DNA of 64,000 bases from Agrococcus sp. ProA11 (GTDB taxonomy: Bacteria > Actinomycetota > Actinomycetes > Actinomycetales > Microbacteriaceae), in the NCBI RefSeq assembly GCF_039880525.1, contig NZ_CP156989.1, forward strand, positions 744,001 through 808,000. The letters run 5' to 3'. The position numbers were made by a program, and so were the translations under genes. Shown piece by piece: positions 29,326-38,257 of the stretch. Within the stretch, counting starts at the first letter, position 1. Each line of letters opens with the position of its first letter. The notes beneath the pieces were generated by a model that was not told where the DNA came from, searched no databases, and saw only the letters and a list, made by a program, of their open reading frames with translations.

Positions 29326-30158
29326 TGGAACGTCACCTCGACCGTGCCCATGTCCTGGAACTCGGCGCGGACGACATCGCCGGGCTGCACCCAGACCGGC
29401 CGCGTGAACGAGCCGGCGAGGATGAGCTCGCCGGCCTCCAGTCGGTCGCCGTGCTGCGCGAGCTTGCCGGCCAGCCAGGCGACGCCGAGGGCAGGATGCC
29501 CCAGCACGCCACCGGAGACGCCGGTCTCGACGATCTCGTCGTTCACCTTGCAGAGCGCACCGACCCACGACAGGTTGCGGTCTCGCGGGCCGATCTCGTG
29601 ATCGCCGACGACGACCGCGCCGAGCGCCGCGTTGTCGCTGATCGTGTCGACGATGGTGCGGCCGGAGAGCTCGATGTGGGAGTCGAGGATCTCGAGCGCC
29701 GGCACCACCACCTCGGTGGCGTCGAGCACCTGCTCGACCGTCAGGCCCTCGCCCTCGAGCGGCGCCTTGAGCACGAAGGCCAGCTCGACCTCGACGCGCA
29801 CGTTCGACCACTGCGCATGCTCGAGCGACTCGCCGGAGCGGTAGGTCTGATCGGCGAAGATCACGCCGTAGTCGGGCTCGGTGATGCCGGTGGCGAACTG
29901 CATCGCCTTGCTCGTCAGGCCGATCTTGCGCCCGACGAGCCTGGCGCCGCCCTGCTCGCGCCGCGTGCGCCAGATGCGCTGCACCGCGTAGGAGTCCTCG
30001 ATCGTCGCCTCCGGGTAGCGCGCCGAGATCTTCTCGATCATGCCGCGCGAGCGCGTGGCCTCCGCGAGCTCGTCGGCGAGCTGCCGCACGGTGACGTCGT
30101 CGAGGCCGCGGCTCGGACCGGCGGGAACGGCCCCGGCCGGCACAGCTCCGGCGCTCAA
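29322..30158 (-). CDS. hpaH: 2-oxo-hept-4-ene-1,7-dioate hydratase
   Basis: A 278-residue protein of the MhpD/HpaH hydratase family, which adds water to 2-oxohept-4-ene-1,7-dioate. VGRKIGLTSKAMQFATGI, PDYGVIFADQ, VEVELAFVLKAPLEG, HIELSGRTIVDTISDNAALGA (in two parts) and GHPALGVAWLAGKLAQHG all fit. Starting at the TTG (30158) that overlaps the hpaD stop gives about ten extra residues relative to the usual 267; a GTG a few codons inside is possible. This coupling by TTGA is the same as that used for hpaI. Confidence 0.92.
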   Translation of the reverse strand: MSAGAVPAGAVPAGPSRGLDDVTVRQLADELAEATRSRGMIEKISARYPEATIEDSYAVQRIWRTRREQGGARLVGRKIGLTSKAMQFATGITEPDYGVIFADQTYRSGESLEHAQWSNVRVEVELAFVLKAPLEGEGLTVEQVLDATEVVVPALEILDSHIELSGRTIVDTISDNAALGAVVVGDHEIGPRDRNLSWVGALCKVNDEIVETGVSGGVLGHPALGVAWLAGKLAQHGDRLEAGELILAGSFTRPVWVQPGDVVRAEFQDMGTVEVTFH

Positions 30159-31252
30159 ACCTGGTTGCCCATCTTGAAGCCGACCTCTTCGGCCGGTTCG
30201 CCCTGCATGGCGTCGCCGGGGGCGCGGGTGTACGAGAAGCCGTCGGCACCGACGGTGACGGCCATCTCGCTCGAGTCGGTGCGCTCGATGACCGGCTGCG
30301 GGTTGCCGTCGAGGTCGAGCACGAGCGATGCCTCGGTGTACCAGGAGGGCACGACCGGGTTTCCCCACCAGTCGCGGCGCTGGTTGTCGTGCACATCCCA
30401 CGTCACGGTCGGATTGTCGGGGTCGCCGGTGTAGTAGTCCTGCGTGTAGATCTCGACGCGGTGGCCGTCCGGATCGAGGATGTAGAGGTAGAACGCGTTC
30501 GAGACGCCGTGACGGCCGGGGCCGCGCTCGATGCGGTCGCTGATGCGCAGGGCGCCCATCTTGTCGCAGATCTGGATGATGTTGTGCTTCTCGTGGGTCG
30601 AGAAGGCGATGTGGTGCATGCGCGGCCCGTCGCCACCGGTGAGCGCCGTGTCGTGCACGGTCTGCTTGCGGTGCATCCAGGCGGCGTAGGTCACGCCCTG
30701 GTCGTCCTGGATGTCCTCCGAGACGCGGAAGCCCAGATCCTCGAGGTAGGCGCGGCCGCGCGGCACGTCGGGCACCACCTGGTTGAAGTGGTCGAGGCGC
30801 ACGAGCTCGCCGGCCGAGTAGAGGTCGTAGCGCTGCGTGAGCCGCTCGACGTGCTCGGTGGCGTAGAAGAACTCGTAGGGGAAGCCGAGCGGATCCTCGA
30901 CGCGCACGCTGTCGCCGAAGCCCTTCTGGAAGCCGTCCGTGCGACGCTCCGTGCGGCAGCCGAGCTCCCGGTAGTAGGCCTCGGCCGCGTCGACGTCCTC
31001 CGGCGTGCGCACCCGGTAGGCGAACGCGGCGACCGCGGCCACCGGACCCTTGCGCAGCACGATGTTGTGGTGGATGAACTCCTCGAACGACCGCAGGTAG
31101 ATCGCCTCGTCGTCCTCCTCCGTCACGTGCAGGCCGAGCAGGTCGACGTAGAACTTGCGGCTGGCCTCGAGGTCGGTGACCACGAGATCCATCGCAGCGC
31201 AGCGCACGATGTCGGGGGCCGGCACCGAGGGGGTGGGGATCTTGTCGCTCAT
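30155..31252 (-). CDS. hpaD: 3,4-dihydroxyphenylacetate 2,3-dioxygenase
   Basis: A 365-residue vicinal-oxygen-chelate extradiol dioxygenase that opens the ring of homoprotocatechuate. It has the length and, from memory, a closely similar sequence to the well-studied Brevibacterium fuscum enzyme. The metal ligands fall at exactly the same numbers: His155 (LDHFNQ), His214 (MHHIAF) and Glu267 (RVEIYT), and the catalytic residues His200, His248 and Tyr257 are also present. The start ATG lies downstream of AAGGAG. It overlaps hpaH by four bases and follows hpaE by 44 bases. Confidence 0.96.
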   Translation of the reverse strand: MSDKIPTPSVPAPDIVRCAAMDLVVTDLEASRKFYVDLLGLHVTEEDDEAIYLRSFEEFIHHNIVLRKGPVAAVAAFAYRVRTPEDVDAAEAYYRELGCRTERRTDGFQKGFGDSVRVEDPLGFPYEFFYATEHVERLTQRYDLYSAGELVRLDHFNQVVPDVPRGRAYLEDLGFRVSEDIQDDQGVTYAAWMHRKQTVHDTALTGGDGPRMHHIAFSTHEKHNIIQICDKMGALRISDRIERGPGRHGVSNAFYLYILDPDGHRVEIYTQDYYTGDPDNPTVTWDVHDNQRRDWWGNPVVPSWYTEASLVLDLDGNPQPVIERTDSSEMAVTVGADGFSYTRAPGDAMQGEPAEEVGFKMGNQV

Positions 31253-31296
31253 GATTGCTTCTCCTTCGAAGTGTGTGGGGTCGGTGACGGGGCGGC

Positions 31297-32790
31297 TCAG
31301 GCGGATGCGCCGAAGCGGGCCGTGTGGACGTCGCCGAGCGTGATGTGCACGGCCTGCTGGTCGCTGTAGAAGTCGAGCGAGCGGTAGCCGCCCTCGTGCC
31401 CCAGCCCGGAGGCCTTGACGCCGCCGAACGGGCTGCGCAGGTCGCGCACGTTGTGGCTGTTGAGCCACACCATGCCGGCCTCCACGTTCTGCGAGAACAG
31501 GTGCGCGCGGCGCAGGTTGCTCGTCCAGATGTAGGCGGCGAGGCCGTAGCGGGTGTTGTTGGCGAGCTCGAGCGCCTCCTCGTCGGAGTCGAACGGCGTG
31601 ATCGAGACGACCGGGCCGAAGATCTCCTCCTGGAAGATGCGTGCATCCGGGGCGACATCCGCGAACACGGTCGGCGAGACGAAGTTGCCCTCCGGGAACG
31701 CGTCGGGACGGCCACCGCCGGCGAGCAGGCGGCCCTCCTGCTTGCCGATCTCGACGTAGGACATGACCTTGTCGAAGTGCTCGGGGTGCACGAGCGCGCC
31801 GACCTCGGTCTTCGGGTCGTGCGGGTCGCCGACCACGATGTTCTTGGCGCGCTCCGCGTAGCGCTCGAGGAACTCCTCGTAGATCGAGCGCTCGACCAGG
31901 ATGCGGCTGCCGGCCGTGCAGCGCTCGCCGTTCAGCGAGAAGACGCCGAAGAGGGTCGAGTCGATCGCCGCATCGAGGTCGGCGTCGGCGAAGACCACGG
32001 CGGGGCTCTTGCCGCCGAGCTCCATCGACAGCGCCTTCAGGTGGGGCGCGGCGTTGCCGAAGATGAGCTTGCCGGTGCTGCTCTCGCCGGTGAACGAGAT
32101 GAGCGGCACGTCGGGGTGCTTGACGAGCGCGTCGCCGGCGGTCTCGCCGAAGCCGTTGACGAGGTTGAAGACGCCCTTGGGCAGCTCGGCCTCCTCGAAG
32201 ATGCCGGCCCACAGCGACGCCGAGAGCGGCGTGAACTCGGCGGGCTTCAGCACCACGGTGCAGCCGGAGGCGAGTGCGGGGCCGAGCTTCCAGGACTCGA
32301 GCATGAACGGGGTGTTCCACGGCGTGATGAGGCCCGCGACGCCCTTGGGCTTGCGGTTGACGTAGTTCACCTGGCTGCCGGGCACCTTGTAGGTGTCGTC
32401 GCGACCAGCCACGATGAGGTCGGCGAAGAAGCGGAAGTTCTCGGCGGCGCGCTGCGCCTGACCGCGTGCCTGCGTGATCGGCAGGCCGGAGTCGAACGAC
32501 TCGAGCTGCGCGAGCTCCTGGTCGCGCGACTCGACGAGGTCGGCGATGCGGCTGAGGATGCGGGCGCGCTCGCGGTTCTTCATGCGCGGCCACGGGCCCT
32601 CCTCGAAGGCACGGGTGGCGGCGGCGACAGCGAGGTCGATGTCGGCCTGCTTGCCGGAGGCGGCGACGGTGTAGTCCTCGTTCGTGACCGGGTTCAGCAC
32701 GCCGAAGGTGTCGCCATCGACCGACGGCACGCGCTCGCCGTCGATGTAGTGGGGGATCAGGTCGGGGATGCCTGCGGGCTGGTTGGCCAT
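31297..32790 (-). CDS. hpaE: 5-carboxymethyl-2-hydroxymuconate semialdehyde dehydrogenase
   Basis: A 497-residue NAD-dependent aldehyde dehydrogenase that oxidises the ring-cleavage product of HpaD. The cofactor region is LITPWNTPFMLESWKLGPAL, the active-site glutamate is in SMELGGKSP, and the nucleophilic cysteine is in SLNGERCTAGSR. HNVRDLRSPFGGVKASGLGHEGG near the C-terminus, split here at description, is characteristic of HpaE rather than general aldehyde dehydrogenases. The start ATG follows AGAAGGAG. Gene order hpaE-hpaD-hpaH-hpaI follows the reaction order. Confidence 0.94.
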   Translation of the reverse strand: MANQPAGIPDLIPHYIDGERVPSVDGDTFGVLNPVTNEDYTVAASGKQADIDLAVAAATRAFEEGPWPRMKNRERARILSRIADLVESRDQELAQLESFDSGLPITQARGQAQRAAENFRFFADLIVAGRDDTYKVPGSQVNYVNRKPKGVAGLITPWNTPFMLESWKLGPALASGCTVVLKPAEFTPLSASLWAGIFEEAELPKGVFNLVNGFGETAGDALVKHPDVPLISFTGESSTGKLIFGNAAPHLKALSMELGGKSPAVVFADADLDAAIDSTLFGVFSLNGERCTAGSRILVERSIYEEFLERYAERAKNIVVGDPHDPKTEVGALVHPEHFDKVMSYVEIGKQEGRLLAGGGRPDAFPEGNFVSPTVFADVAPDARIFQEEIFGPVVSITPFDSDEEALELANNTRYGLAAYIWTSNLRRAHLFSQNVEAGMVWLNSHNVRDLRSPFGGVKASGLGHEGGYRSLDFYSDQQAVHITLGDVHTARFGASA

Positions 32791-32858
32791 GATGGCTCCT
32801 TCTCGGTCGGGTCTCTCGGGTGGGGACGTGTGCGGATGCCGCGCGGTCGCGGCGAGGC

Positions 32859-33560
32859 TCAGTCGGTGGTGCTGCTGGGGCGGTGGAAGTAGGCCTCGGG
32901 CGTCGCGAGCCGGTGCTCGCGCACCGCGAGCTCGATGCTGCGCGGGTCGGCGCCGGCTTCGATGAGCGCGAGGATGGCCTCGTGCTCGTCGACGGACGGC
33001 AGCGCTCTGCCGGGCACGAACGAGAACGTCGACTGGCGCAGTCGAGCCAGGCGCCGCCAGCAGGTGTCGATGACGTCTCGGAGCACCGTGTTCGGGGCCA
33101 CGTCGCTCAGTCGGCGATGGAACGCCTCGTTCAGCGCCGTGAACTTCACGGGGTCGAAGGCCGCGAGCGACTGGCGCATCTGCTCGTTGATCGCCCGCGC
33201 CTCGTCGACATCGGTCTTGGAGTAGAGCCCTGCGGCCAGCGAGATGGCGGCGCCCTCGACGAACGAGAGCGTCTCCATGGTGTCGTGGTACTCCAGCTCG
33301 TCGATCTCGGCCACGCGCGCGCCGATGTTCCGCTCGAAGGTCACGAGCCCCTCGGCCTCGAGGCGGCGGATCGCCTCCCGTACGGGCACCACGCTCATGT
33401 CGAGCTCCCGCCCGAGCGCGTCGAGCACCAGCCGATAGCCGGGGGAGTAGGTGCCGTCGACGATGCGGTCGTGCAGCAGCGTGTAGGCACGCTGCGACTT
33501 CGACGGTGCGAGGCGGATGCTCATCGCGGCATCCGTCTCGGCCTTGCTCCGCTGCGTCAT
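32859..33560 (-). CDS. GntR family regulator (FCD subfamily) of the hpa operon
   Basis: A 233-residue regulator. Residues 15-85 are the GntR winged helix (RAYTLLHDRIVDGTYSPGYR and VVPVREAIRRLEAEGLV). Residues 95-220 are an all-helical FCD effector domain, with the metal/ligand residues in LNEAFHRRL and DEHEAILALIEAG. Its ATG overlaps the stop of the hpaG-like gene (ATGA), so it is expressed as the second gene of the operon it is likely to control. The palindrome ATCGTATACGAT in the divergent promoter region is of the kind bound by FCD-type GntR proteins. The effector is probably homoprotocatechuate or a cleavage product. Confidence 0.9.
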   Translation of the reverse strand: MTQRSKAETDAAMSIRLAPSKSQRAYTLLHDRIVDGTYSPGYRLVLDALGRELDMSVVPVREAIRRLEAEGLVTFERNIGARVAEIDELEYHDTMETLSFVEGAAISLAAGLYSKTDVDEARAINEQMRQSLAAFDPVKFTALNEAFHRRLSDVAPNTVLRDVIDTCWRRLARLRQSTFSFVPGRALPSVDEHEAILALIEAGADPRSIELAVREHRLATPEAYFHRPSSTTD

Positions 33561-35071
33561 CGCGCGTCCGCATCGTGCTGCGTGGCCTCGTACTTCGCGC
33601 GCCACTCGGCGTTCATGGGGAAGAGGCCGTCGAGCCGCTCGCCCGCATCCATCTGCTGGGCGATGTACTCCTCGGCGCGCTCGGCCTCGATGCACTCTGC
33701 GACCAGCTCGCGCACGAGCGCCGGCGGGATCACCAGCACGCCGTCGCCGTCGGCGACGATCACATCGCCCGGCTGCACGGTGGCACCGCCGCAGCCGATC
33801 GTCTCGTCGAAGCTCCACGGCACGTGGAGCCGGCCGAGCACTGCGGGATGACCGCCACCGTGATAGGTCGGCACGCCGATCTCGGTCACCACGTCGAGGT
33901 CGCGCACGCCGCCGTCGGTGATGATGCCGGCCGCGCCGAGGTGCCGCGCGCGCAGCGCCAGGATGTCGCCGAGCGTGCCGGAGCGGTTGTCGCCGCGCGC
34001 CTCGATCACCACCACGTCACCGGGGTGCAGGTCGTCGAACAGGCGCTTCTGCGCGTTGTACCCGCCACCGTGGCTCTTGAACAGATCCTCCCGGTTCGGC
34101 ACGTAGCGCAGCGTGCGCGCGGTGCCGACGATGCGCTTGCCGGGCTGCGTCGAGCGCAGGCCGTCGATCGAGACGTTGTTGAGGCCGCGCTTGCGGAGCG
34201 CGGACGAGAGCGTCGCGAGCGCGATCGTGGAGAGCTGCTCGCGAAGCTCCTCGTCGAGCACGGGCGGCGCAGACTCCTGGAAGTCGGCGATCGGGCGGCC
34301 GGATGCATCGGCCCACTGCTCCGCCGTCGGCTTCGGCTGCGCCGAGTACGCGGGCAGGCGCTGGTCGCCGACGCGCACGGTCGACGCGAGTCGGCCGGTG
34401 GAGACCTGCTCGCCGTGCAGCGTCGTCGCCGTGACCTCCACCTCGACCGTCTGGCCGGGGGAGAAGGTGGAGGCGTTCGCGGGCGTGCCGGTGAGGATGA
34501 CGTCGCCGGGCTCGAGCGTGACGAGCTGCGAGAGATCGCTGACGATCTGGGCGAGCGAGAAGATGAGCGTCGAGGTCGAGTCGGCCTGCACGAGCTCGCC
34601 GTCGAGCCAGGTGCGCACCTCGATGGCGTTCGGGTCGAGCCGCGCGGCATCCAGCAGACTCGGCCCGATGGGGGTGAAGCCGTCGCCGCCCTTGGAGCGG
34701 ATGTTGGCGCCCTTGTCGGCCCACCGCAGGTCGAACACGCCCAGATCGTTGGATGCGGTGACGTGCGAGACGTGACCCCACGCCTCCGCTTCGCTCACCG
34801 CGCGCGCCGCCGTGCCGATGACGATCGCGATCTCGCCCTCGAAGCCGAAGATCTCGGTGCCGGCCGGCGCGACGACCTCGCCGCCCGTCGAGAGCGAGGT
34901 GGCGGGCTTCAGGAAGTAGCCGGGGGCCTCCGGTGTGCGGCCCTTCTGGGCAGCGCGCGCCGTGTAGCCGATGTGCATCGCGAAGACCTTCGACGGTCGC
35001 GAGCCGAGCAGCTGCCAGGCGTCGACGGCGGTCTGAGGGGCGCCCCGGTGGGGCTGCGACGATGCATCCAT
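33557..35071 (-). CDS. HpaG-like isomerase/decarboxylase: FAH domain fused to RraA-like domain
   Basis: A 504-residue two-domain protein. Residues 25-235 are a FAH-type domain (GSRPSKVFAMHIGYTARA; GFEGEIAIVIG; ASNDLGVFDLRWADKGANIR in two parts; GDVILTGTPANAS). Residues about 275-490 are not a second FAH domain but an RraA/HMG-aldolase-like domain: SALRKRGLNN, GDVVVIEARGDNRSGTLGDI, GAAGIITDGGVRDLD and GGHPAVLGRLHVPW. Classical HpaG has two FAH domains, one isomerase and one decarboxylase. Members of the RraA-like group include 2-keto-acid aldolase/decarboxylases, so this domain probably performs the decarboxylation of 5-oxopent-3-ene-1,2,5-tricarboxylate. It is the first gene of the hpa operon. 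Confidence 0.88.
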   Translation of the reverse strand: MDASSQPHRGAPQTAVDAWQLLGSRPSKVFAMHIGYTARAAQKGRTPEAPGYFLKPATSLSTGGEVVAPAGTEIFGFEGEIAIVIGTAARAVSEAEAWGHVSHVTASNDLGVFDLRWADKGANIRSKGGDGFTPIGPSLLDAARLDPNAIEVRTWLDGELVQADSTSTLIFSLAQIVSDLSQLVTLEPGDVILTGTPANASTFSPGQTVEVEVTATTLHGEQVSTGRLASTVRVGDQRLPAYSAQPKPTAEQWADASGRPIADFQESAPPVLDEELREQLSTIALATLSSALRKRGLNNVSIDGLRSTQPGKRIVGTARTLRYVPNREDLFKSHGGGYNAQKRLFDDLHPGDVVVIEARGDNRSGTLGDILALRARHLGAAGIITDGGVRDLDVVTEIGVPTYHGGGHPAVLGRLHVPWSFDETIGCGGATVQPGDVIVADGDGVLVIPPALVRELVAECIEAERAEEYIAQQMDAGERLDGLFPMNAEWRAKYEATQHDADAR

Positions 35072-35077
35072 GCGGGC

Positions 35078-35089
35078 ATCGTATACGAT
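35078..35089. promoter_or_regulatory. GntR-type operator over the hpa promoter
   Basis: ATCGTATACGAT is a perfect 12-base palindrome seven bases before the hpaG-like ATG. On the minus strand it overlaps a -10-like TATACG with TTGCAG 16 bases upstream, so a bound repressor would block the hpa promoter. Confidence 0.7.
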
Positions 35090-35170
35090 TACAAATCTGG
35101 TCTGCAAGAGGTTCGCGGGAGGTTCGCCTCCACGCCGCTCGCGAGACCAGGCGCGCCGCGACATGCCCTC

Positions 35171-35200
35171 TTGACGGTCGTGGACGAAATCGTATATGTT
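35171..35200 (+). promoter_or_regulatory. Promoter and second GntR half-operator for the MHS transporter
   Basis: TTGACG (35171-35176) and TATATG (35193-35198) are spaced 16 bases. The -10 is overlapped by ATCGTATATGTT (35189-35200), whose left half equals that of the palindrome at 35078. The same GntR protein thus probably controls both divergent transcripts. Confidence 0.65.
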
Positions 35201-35251
35201 CCTGCCAGTCCTCGGCCCAGGCCGCTCCCCGCTACTGACGAAGGAGTCAGC

Positions 35252-36652
35252 GTGTCCCACAGCCCGACGCACACGAGCTCGAGCGAGCGCAACAAGGTGC
35301 TCGCCGCCGTCGTGGTCGGTACCACCATCGAGTGGTACGACTTCTTCATCTACGCCTTCATGGCGAATCTGGTCTTCGCGCAGCTCTTCTTCGAGCCTGC
35401 GGGGCCGGGCCTCGGCCAGATCATCTCGCTGGTCACCATCGGCATCTCGTTCCTGTTCCGGCCGCTGGGCGCCTTCCTCGCCGGCCACTTCGGCGACAAG
35501 CTCGGCCGACGCCCGATGCTCGTGATCACGCTGTTGCTCATGGGTGCGGCGACCACGCTGGTCGGCGCGCTGCCCACCTACGAGCAGATCGGCATCCTCG
35601 CGCCCATCCTGCTCATGCTGCTGCGCATCCTGCAGGGCCTGTCCGCCGGCGGCGAGTGGGGCGGCGCCGTGTTGATGGCGATCGAGCACTCCCCGAAGCA
35701 CCGTCGCGGCCTGTTCGGCTCGTTCGTGCAGTCGGGCGTGCCGCTGGGCATGCTCATCGCGACCGGCGTGCTCGCCGGCGTCCGCGCCCTGTTCCCCGGC
35801 GACTCGTTCCTCGAGTGGGGCTGGCGCATCCCGTTCTTCGTCTCGATCATCCTCGTGATCGTCGGCTACATCGTGCGTCGCACGGTCGAGGAGTCACCGG
35901 TCTTCCTGGAGATCAAGGAGACGGCCCAGCAGGAGTCGGCGCCCATCAAGCAGGTGTTCACGAAGTACGGCACGATCGTGCTGCTCTGCGCGATGGTCTT
36001 CATGGGCAACAACGCGGTCGGCTACATGACCACCGGCGGCTACATCCAGGGCCTGGCATCGCGGCCCACCGACGCGGGCGGCTACGGCTTCGACCCGGTC
36101 GGCGTGCAGCTAGCGAACCTCGCGGGTGCCGTGTCATGGCTGGTCTTCACGTTCCTCGCCGGCTGGCTCTCGGACCGCATCGGCCGCAAGCCGCTCTACC
36201 TGATCGGCTGGGCGGCGCTCGCGGCGGGCGTCGTGCCGCTGTTCACGCTCACCGCGCAGGGCGTCGGGGGCGTGGCGATCGCCACGACGATCCTGGGTGT
36301 CGGCCTCGGCCTCACCTACGGCGCGCAGGCGGCCTGGTACGCCGAGTCCTTCCCGGCCTCGGTGCGGTTCTCCGGCGTCTCGATCGCGTACGCCATCGGC
36401 GCCGTGTTCGGTGGCGCGTTCGCGCCCACCATCGCGCAGGCGCTGCTGGAGGCGACCGGCTCCACCTGGTCGATCGTCGTCTACCTGCTCGGCATGGTCG
36501 TGCTCGCCGTCGTCGGCACGCTGCTGCTGCGCGACCGCTCGCAGATCCCGCTCACCATCGAGTTCGAGCACGGCGGGCACTGGGAGGACTGGAAGAAGGG
36601 CGACGGCGAGCCGACCGAGGTCGGCGTCGGCGCCGCACGCGACAACCGCTGA
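35252..36652 (+). CDS. MHS family MFS transporter, probable aromatic-acid uptake
   Basis: A 466-residue carrier with 12 predicted helices. The N-terminal TTIEWYDFFIYAFMANLVF and the loop GHFGDKLGRRPMLV are hallmarks of the metabolite:H+ symporter (MHS) group of the major facilitator superfamily, as is RILQGLSAGGEWGGAVLMA. The second half repeats the loop as WLSDRIGRKPLYL. The GTG follows GAAGGAG by seven bases. It diverges from the hpa operon with shared operators, so 4-hydroxyphenylacetate, homoprotocatechuate or a related acid is the likely substrate, in the role HpaX plays elsewhere. Confidence 0.9.
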   Translation: MSHSPTHTSSSERNKVLAAVVVGTTIEWYDFFIYAFMANLVFAQLFFEPAGPGLGQIISLVTIGISFLFRPLGAFLAGHFGDKLGRRPMLVITLLLMGAATTLVGALPTYEQIGILAPILLMLLRILQGLSAGGEWGGAVLMAIEHSPKHRRGLFGSFVQSGVPLGMLIATGVLAGVRALFPGDSFLEWGWRIPFFVSIILVIVGYIVRRTVEESPVFLEIKETAQQESAPIKQVFTKYGTIVLLCAMVFMGNNAVGYMTTGGYIQGLASRPTDAGGYGFDPVGVQLANLAGAVSWLVFTFLAGWLSDRIGRKPLYLIGWAALAAGVVPLFTLTAQGVGGVAIATTILGVGLGLTYGAQAAWYAESFPASVRFSGVSIAYAIGAVFGGAFAPTIAQALLEATGSTWSIVVYLLGMVVLAVVGTLLLRDRSQIPLTIEFEHGGHWEDWKKGDGEPTEVGVGAARDNR

Positions 36653-36681
36653 ACCGAGCGCCCGAGCGCATCGGGCATTCG

Positions 36682-36713
36682 CGAAGGGGATCGGCTCCGG
36701 CCGGTCCCCTTCG
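36682..36713 (+). terminator. Terminator after the MHS transporter
   Basis: A 13-base stem (CGAAGGGGATCGG with CCGGTCCCCTTCG, one wobble pair) with a six-base loop lies 30 bases after the stop codon. Confidence 0.75.
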
Positions 36714-36840
36714 TCGTGCTCCCGCAGGCGGGCCGGAGCACCGTGCACGATTGCGCAAGCGGTGTGCGCGCACAACATGGCAGTGCCCGCGAGCCCGATG
36801 CGACGATGACGACACCCTGTTCGATGGAGAGTGAGGAACC

Positions 36841-38244
36841 ATGGAGACCACCGAGTCCCTGCTGGCCGCAGTCAGCGCATCCGATGGCATGCCGGTCGTC
36901 GACCCCGCAACGGGCGAGGTCTTCGCCCACGCGCCGCGATCCACGGTCGACGACCTGGAGCGCGCGATCGACGCGGCCAAGGCGGCGCAGCCGGCGTGGG
37001 CGGCGAAGACCGACCAGGAGCGCTGCGCGGCGCTCGCTGCCGCCGCCGACGAGGTGGAGGCGAACGCTGAGGCGCTCGCACAGCTGATCGCGCGCGAGCA
37101 GGGCAAACCGCTCAGCGGCCCCGGCGCGCGCTTCGAGGTCGGCGCCGTGGTGGGGTGGCTCCGCGCCACCATCGCGACCGTGCTGGAGCCCGAGGTCGTC
37201 GTCGATGACGGCGAGGCGAAGGCCACCATGTACTACCGCCCGATCGGGCTGGTCGGCGCGATCGGACCGTGGAACTGGCCGGCGATGATCGCGACCTGGC
37301 AGTTCGCGCCCGCGCTGCGGATGGGCAACGGCGTCGTCATGAAGCCCAGCGAGTACACGCCGCTGAGCGTGCTCGCCACGGCGCACCTCGTGAACCGGCA
37401 CCTGCCCGAGGGCCTGTTCACGGTGCTCGCGGGCGATCGGGAGCTGGGCGAGGCGATCAGCAGCCACCCCGCGTTCGGCAAGCTTACGTTCACGGGCTCG
37501 GCGAGCACGGGCGAAGCGATCATGCGCGCGTCGGCCGACAACCTCACGCGCCTCACGCTCGAGCTGGGCGGCAACGACCCGGGCATCGTGCTGCCGGATG
37601 TCGACGCCAAGGCGATCGCCGAGGGCCTGTTCTGGGGCGCCTTCATCAACACCGGCCAGACGTGCGCGGCGCTCAAGCGGCTCTACGTGCATGAGGACGT
37701 CTACGACGACGTGGTGCGCGAGCTCGTCGCGGTCGCCGGCGCCATGCCGATGGGCGCCGGCACGGATGAGCAGAACGTGCTCGGCCCGCTCACGACCGAG
37801 CAGCAGTTCGACGTCGTCGACCGGCTGGTGGAGGACGCCAAGTCGCGCGGCGGCAATGTGCTGCTCGGCGGGGAGCCCGACCGTGACGCGAAGGGCTGGT
37901 TCTACCCGGCGACGCTCATCGACGGCCTCGACGACGATGCGGCACTGGTGTCAGAGGAGCAGTTCGGTCCCGCGCTGCCGATCCTCAAGTACCGCGACGT
38001 CGATGACGCCATCGAGCGCGCGAACCGCGGCGAGGCGGGCCTGGGCGCGAGCGTCTGGTCTGCCGACCCGGCGGCCGCGCGCGAGGTCGCTGCCCGCATT
38101 GAGGCCGGCTCGGTCTGGATCAACTCGCACGGCACGATCCACCCGATGGCACCGTTCGGCGGCGTGAAGGGCTCCGGCTACGGCCTGGAGTTCGGCGTCG
38201 ACGGCCTCAAGGCGATGGGTGTGCCGCAGGTCATCCACGGCTGA
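36841..38244 (+). CDS. NAD(P)-dependent aldehyde dehydrogenase, probable arylacetaldehyde dehydrogenase
   Basis: A 467-residue aldehyde dehydrogenase. Cofactor segment: IGLVGAIGPWNWPAMIATWQ; nucleotide loop FTGSASTGEAIM; catalytic Glu in TLELGGNDPGI; nucleophilic Cys in NTGQTCAALKR. HPMAPFGGVKGSGYGLEFG is the C-terminal family sequence. The ATG follows GTGAGGAA. Substrate cannot be read from the sequence, but the gene lies next to a copper amine oxidase unit with a FeaR-type regulator. In E. coli that trio (tynA, feaB, feaR) turns aromatic amines into arylacetates, so phenyl- or hydroxyphenylacetaldehyde is the best guess. It is flanked by its own terminators and therefore probably monocistronic. 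Confidence 0.82.
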   Translation: METTESLLAAVSASDGMPVVDPATGEVFAHAPRSTVDDLERAIDAAKAAQPAWAAKTDQERCAALAAAADEVEANAEALAQLIAREQGKPLSGPGARFEVGAVVGWLRATIATVLEPEVVVDDGEAKATMYYRPIGLVGAIGPWNWPAMIATWQFAPALRMGNGVVMKPSEYTPLSVLATAHLVNRHLPEGLFTVLAGDRELGEAISSHPAFGKLTFTGSASTGEAIMRASADNLTRLTLELGGNDPGIVLPDVDAKAIAEGLFWGAFINTGQTCAALKRLYVHEDVYDDVVRELVAVAGAMPMGAGTDEQNVLGPLTTEQQFDVVDRLVEDAKSRGGNVLLGGEPDRDAKGWFYPATLIDGLDDDAALVSEEQFGPALPILKYRDVDDAIERANRGEAGLGASVWSADPAAAREVAARIEAGSVWINSHGTIHPMAPFGGVKGSGYGLEFGVDGLKAMGVPQVIHG

Positions 38245-38257
38245 TCGCGGGGACGAA

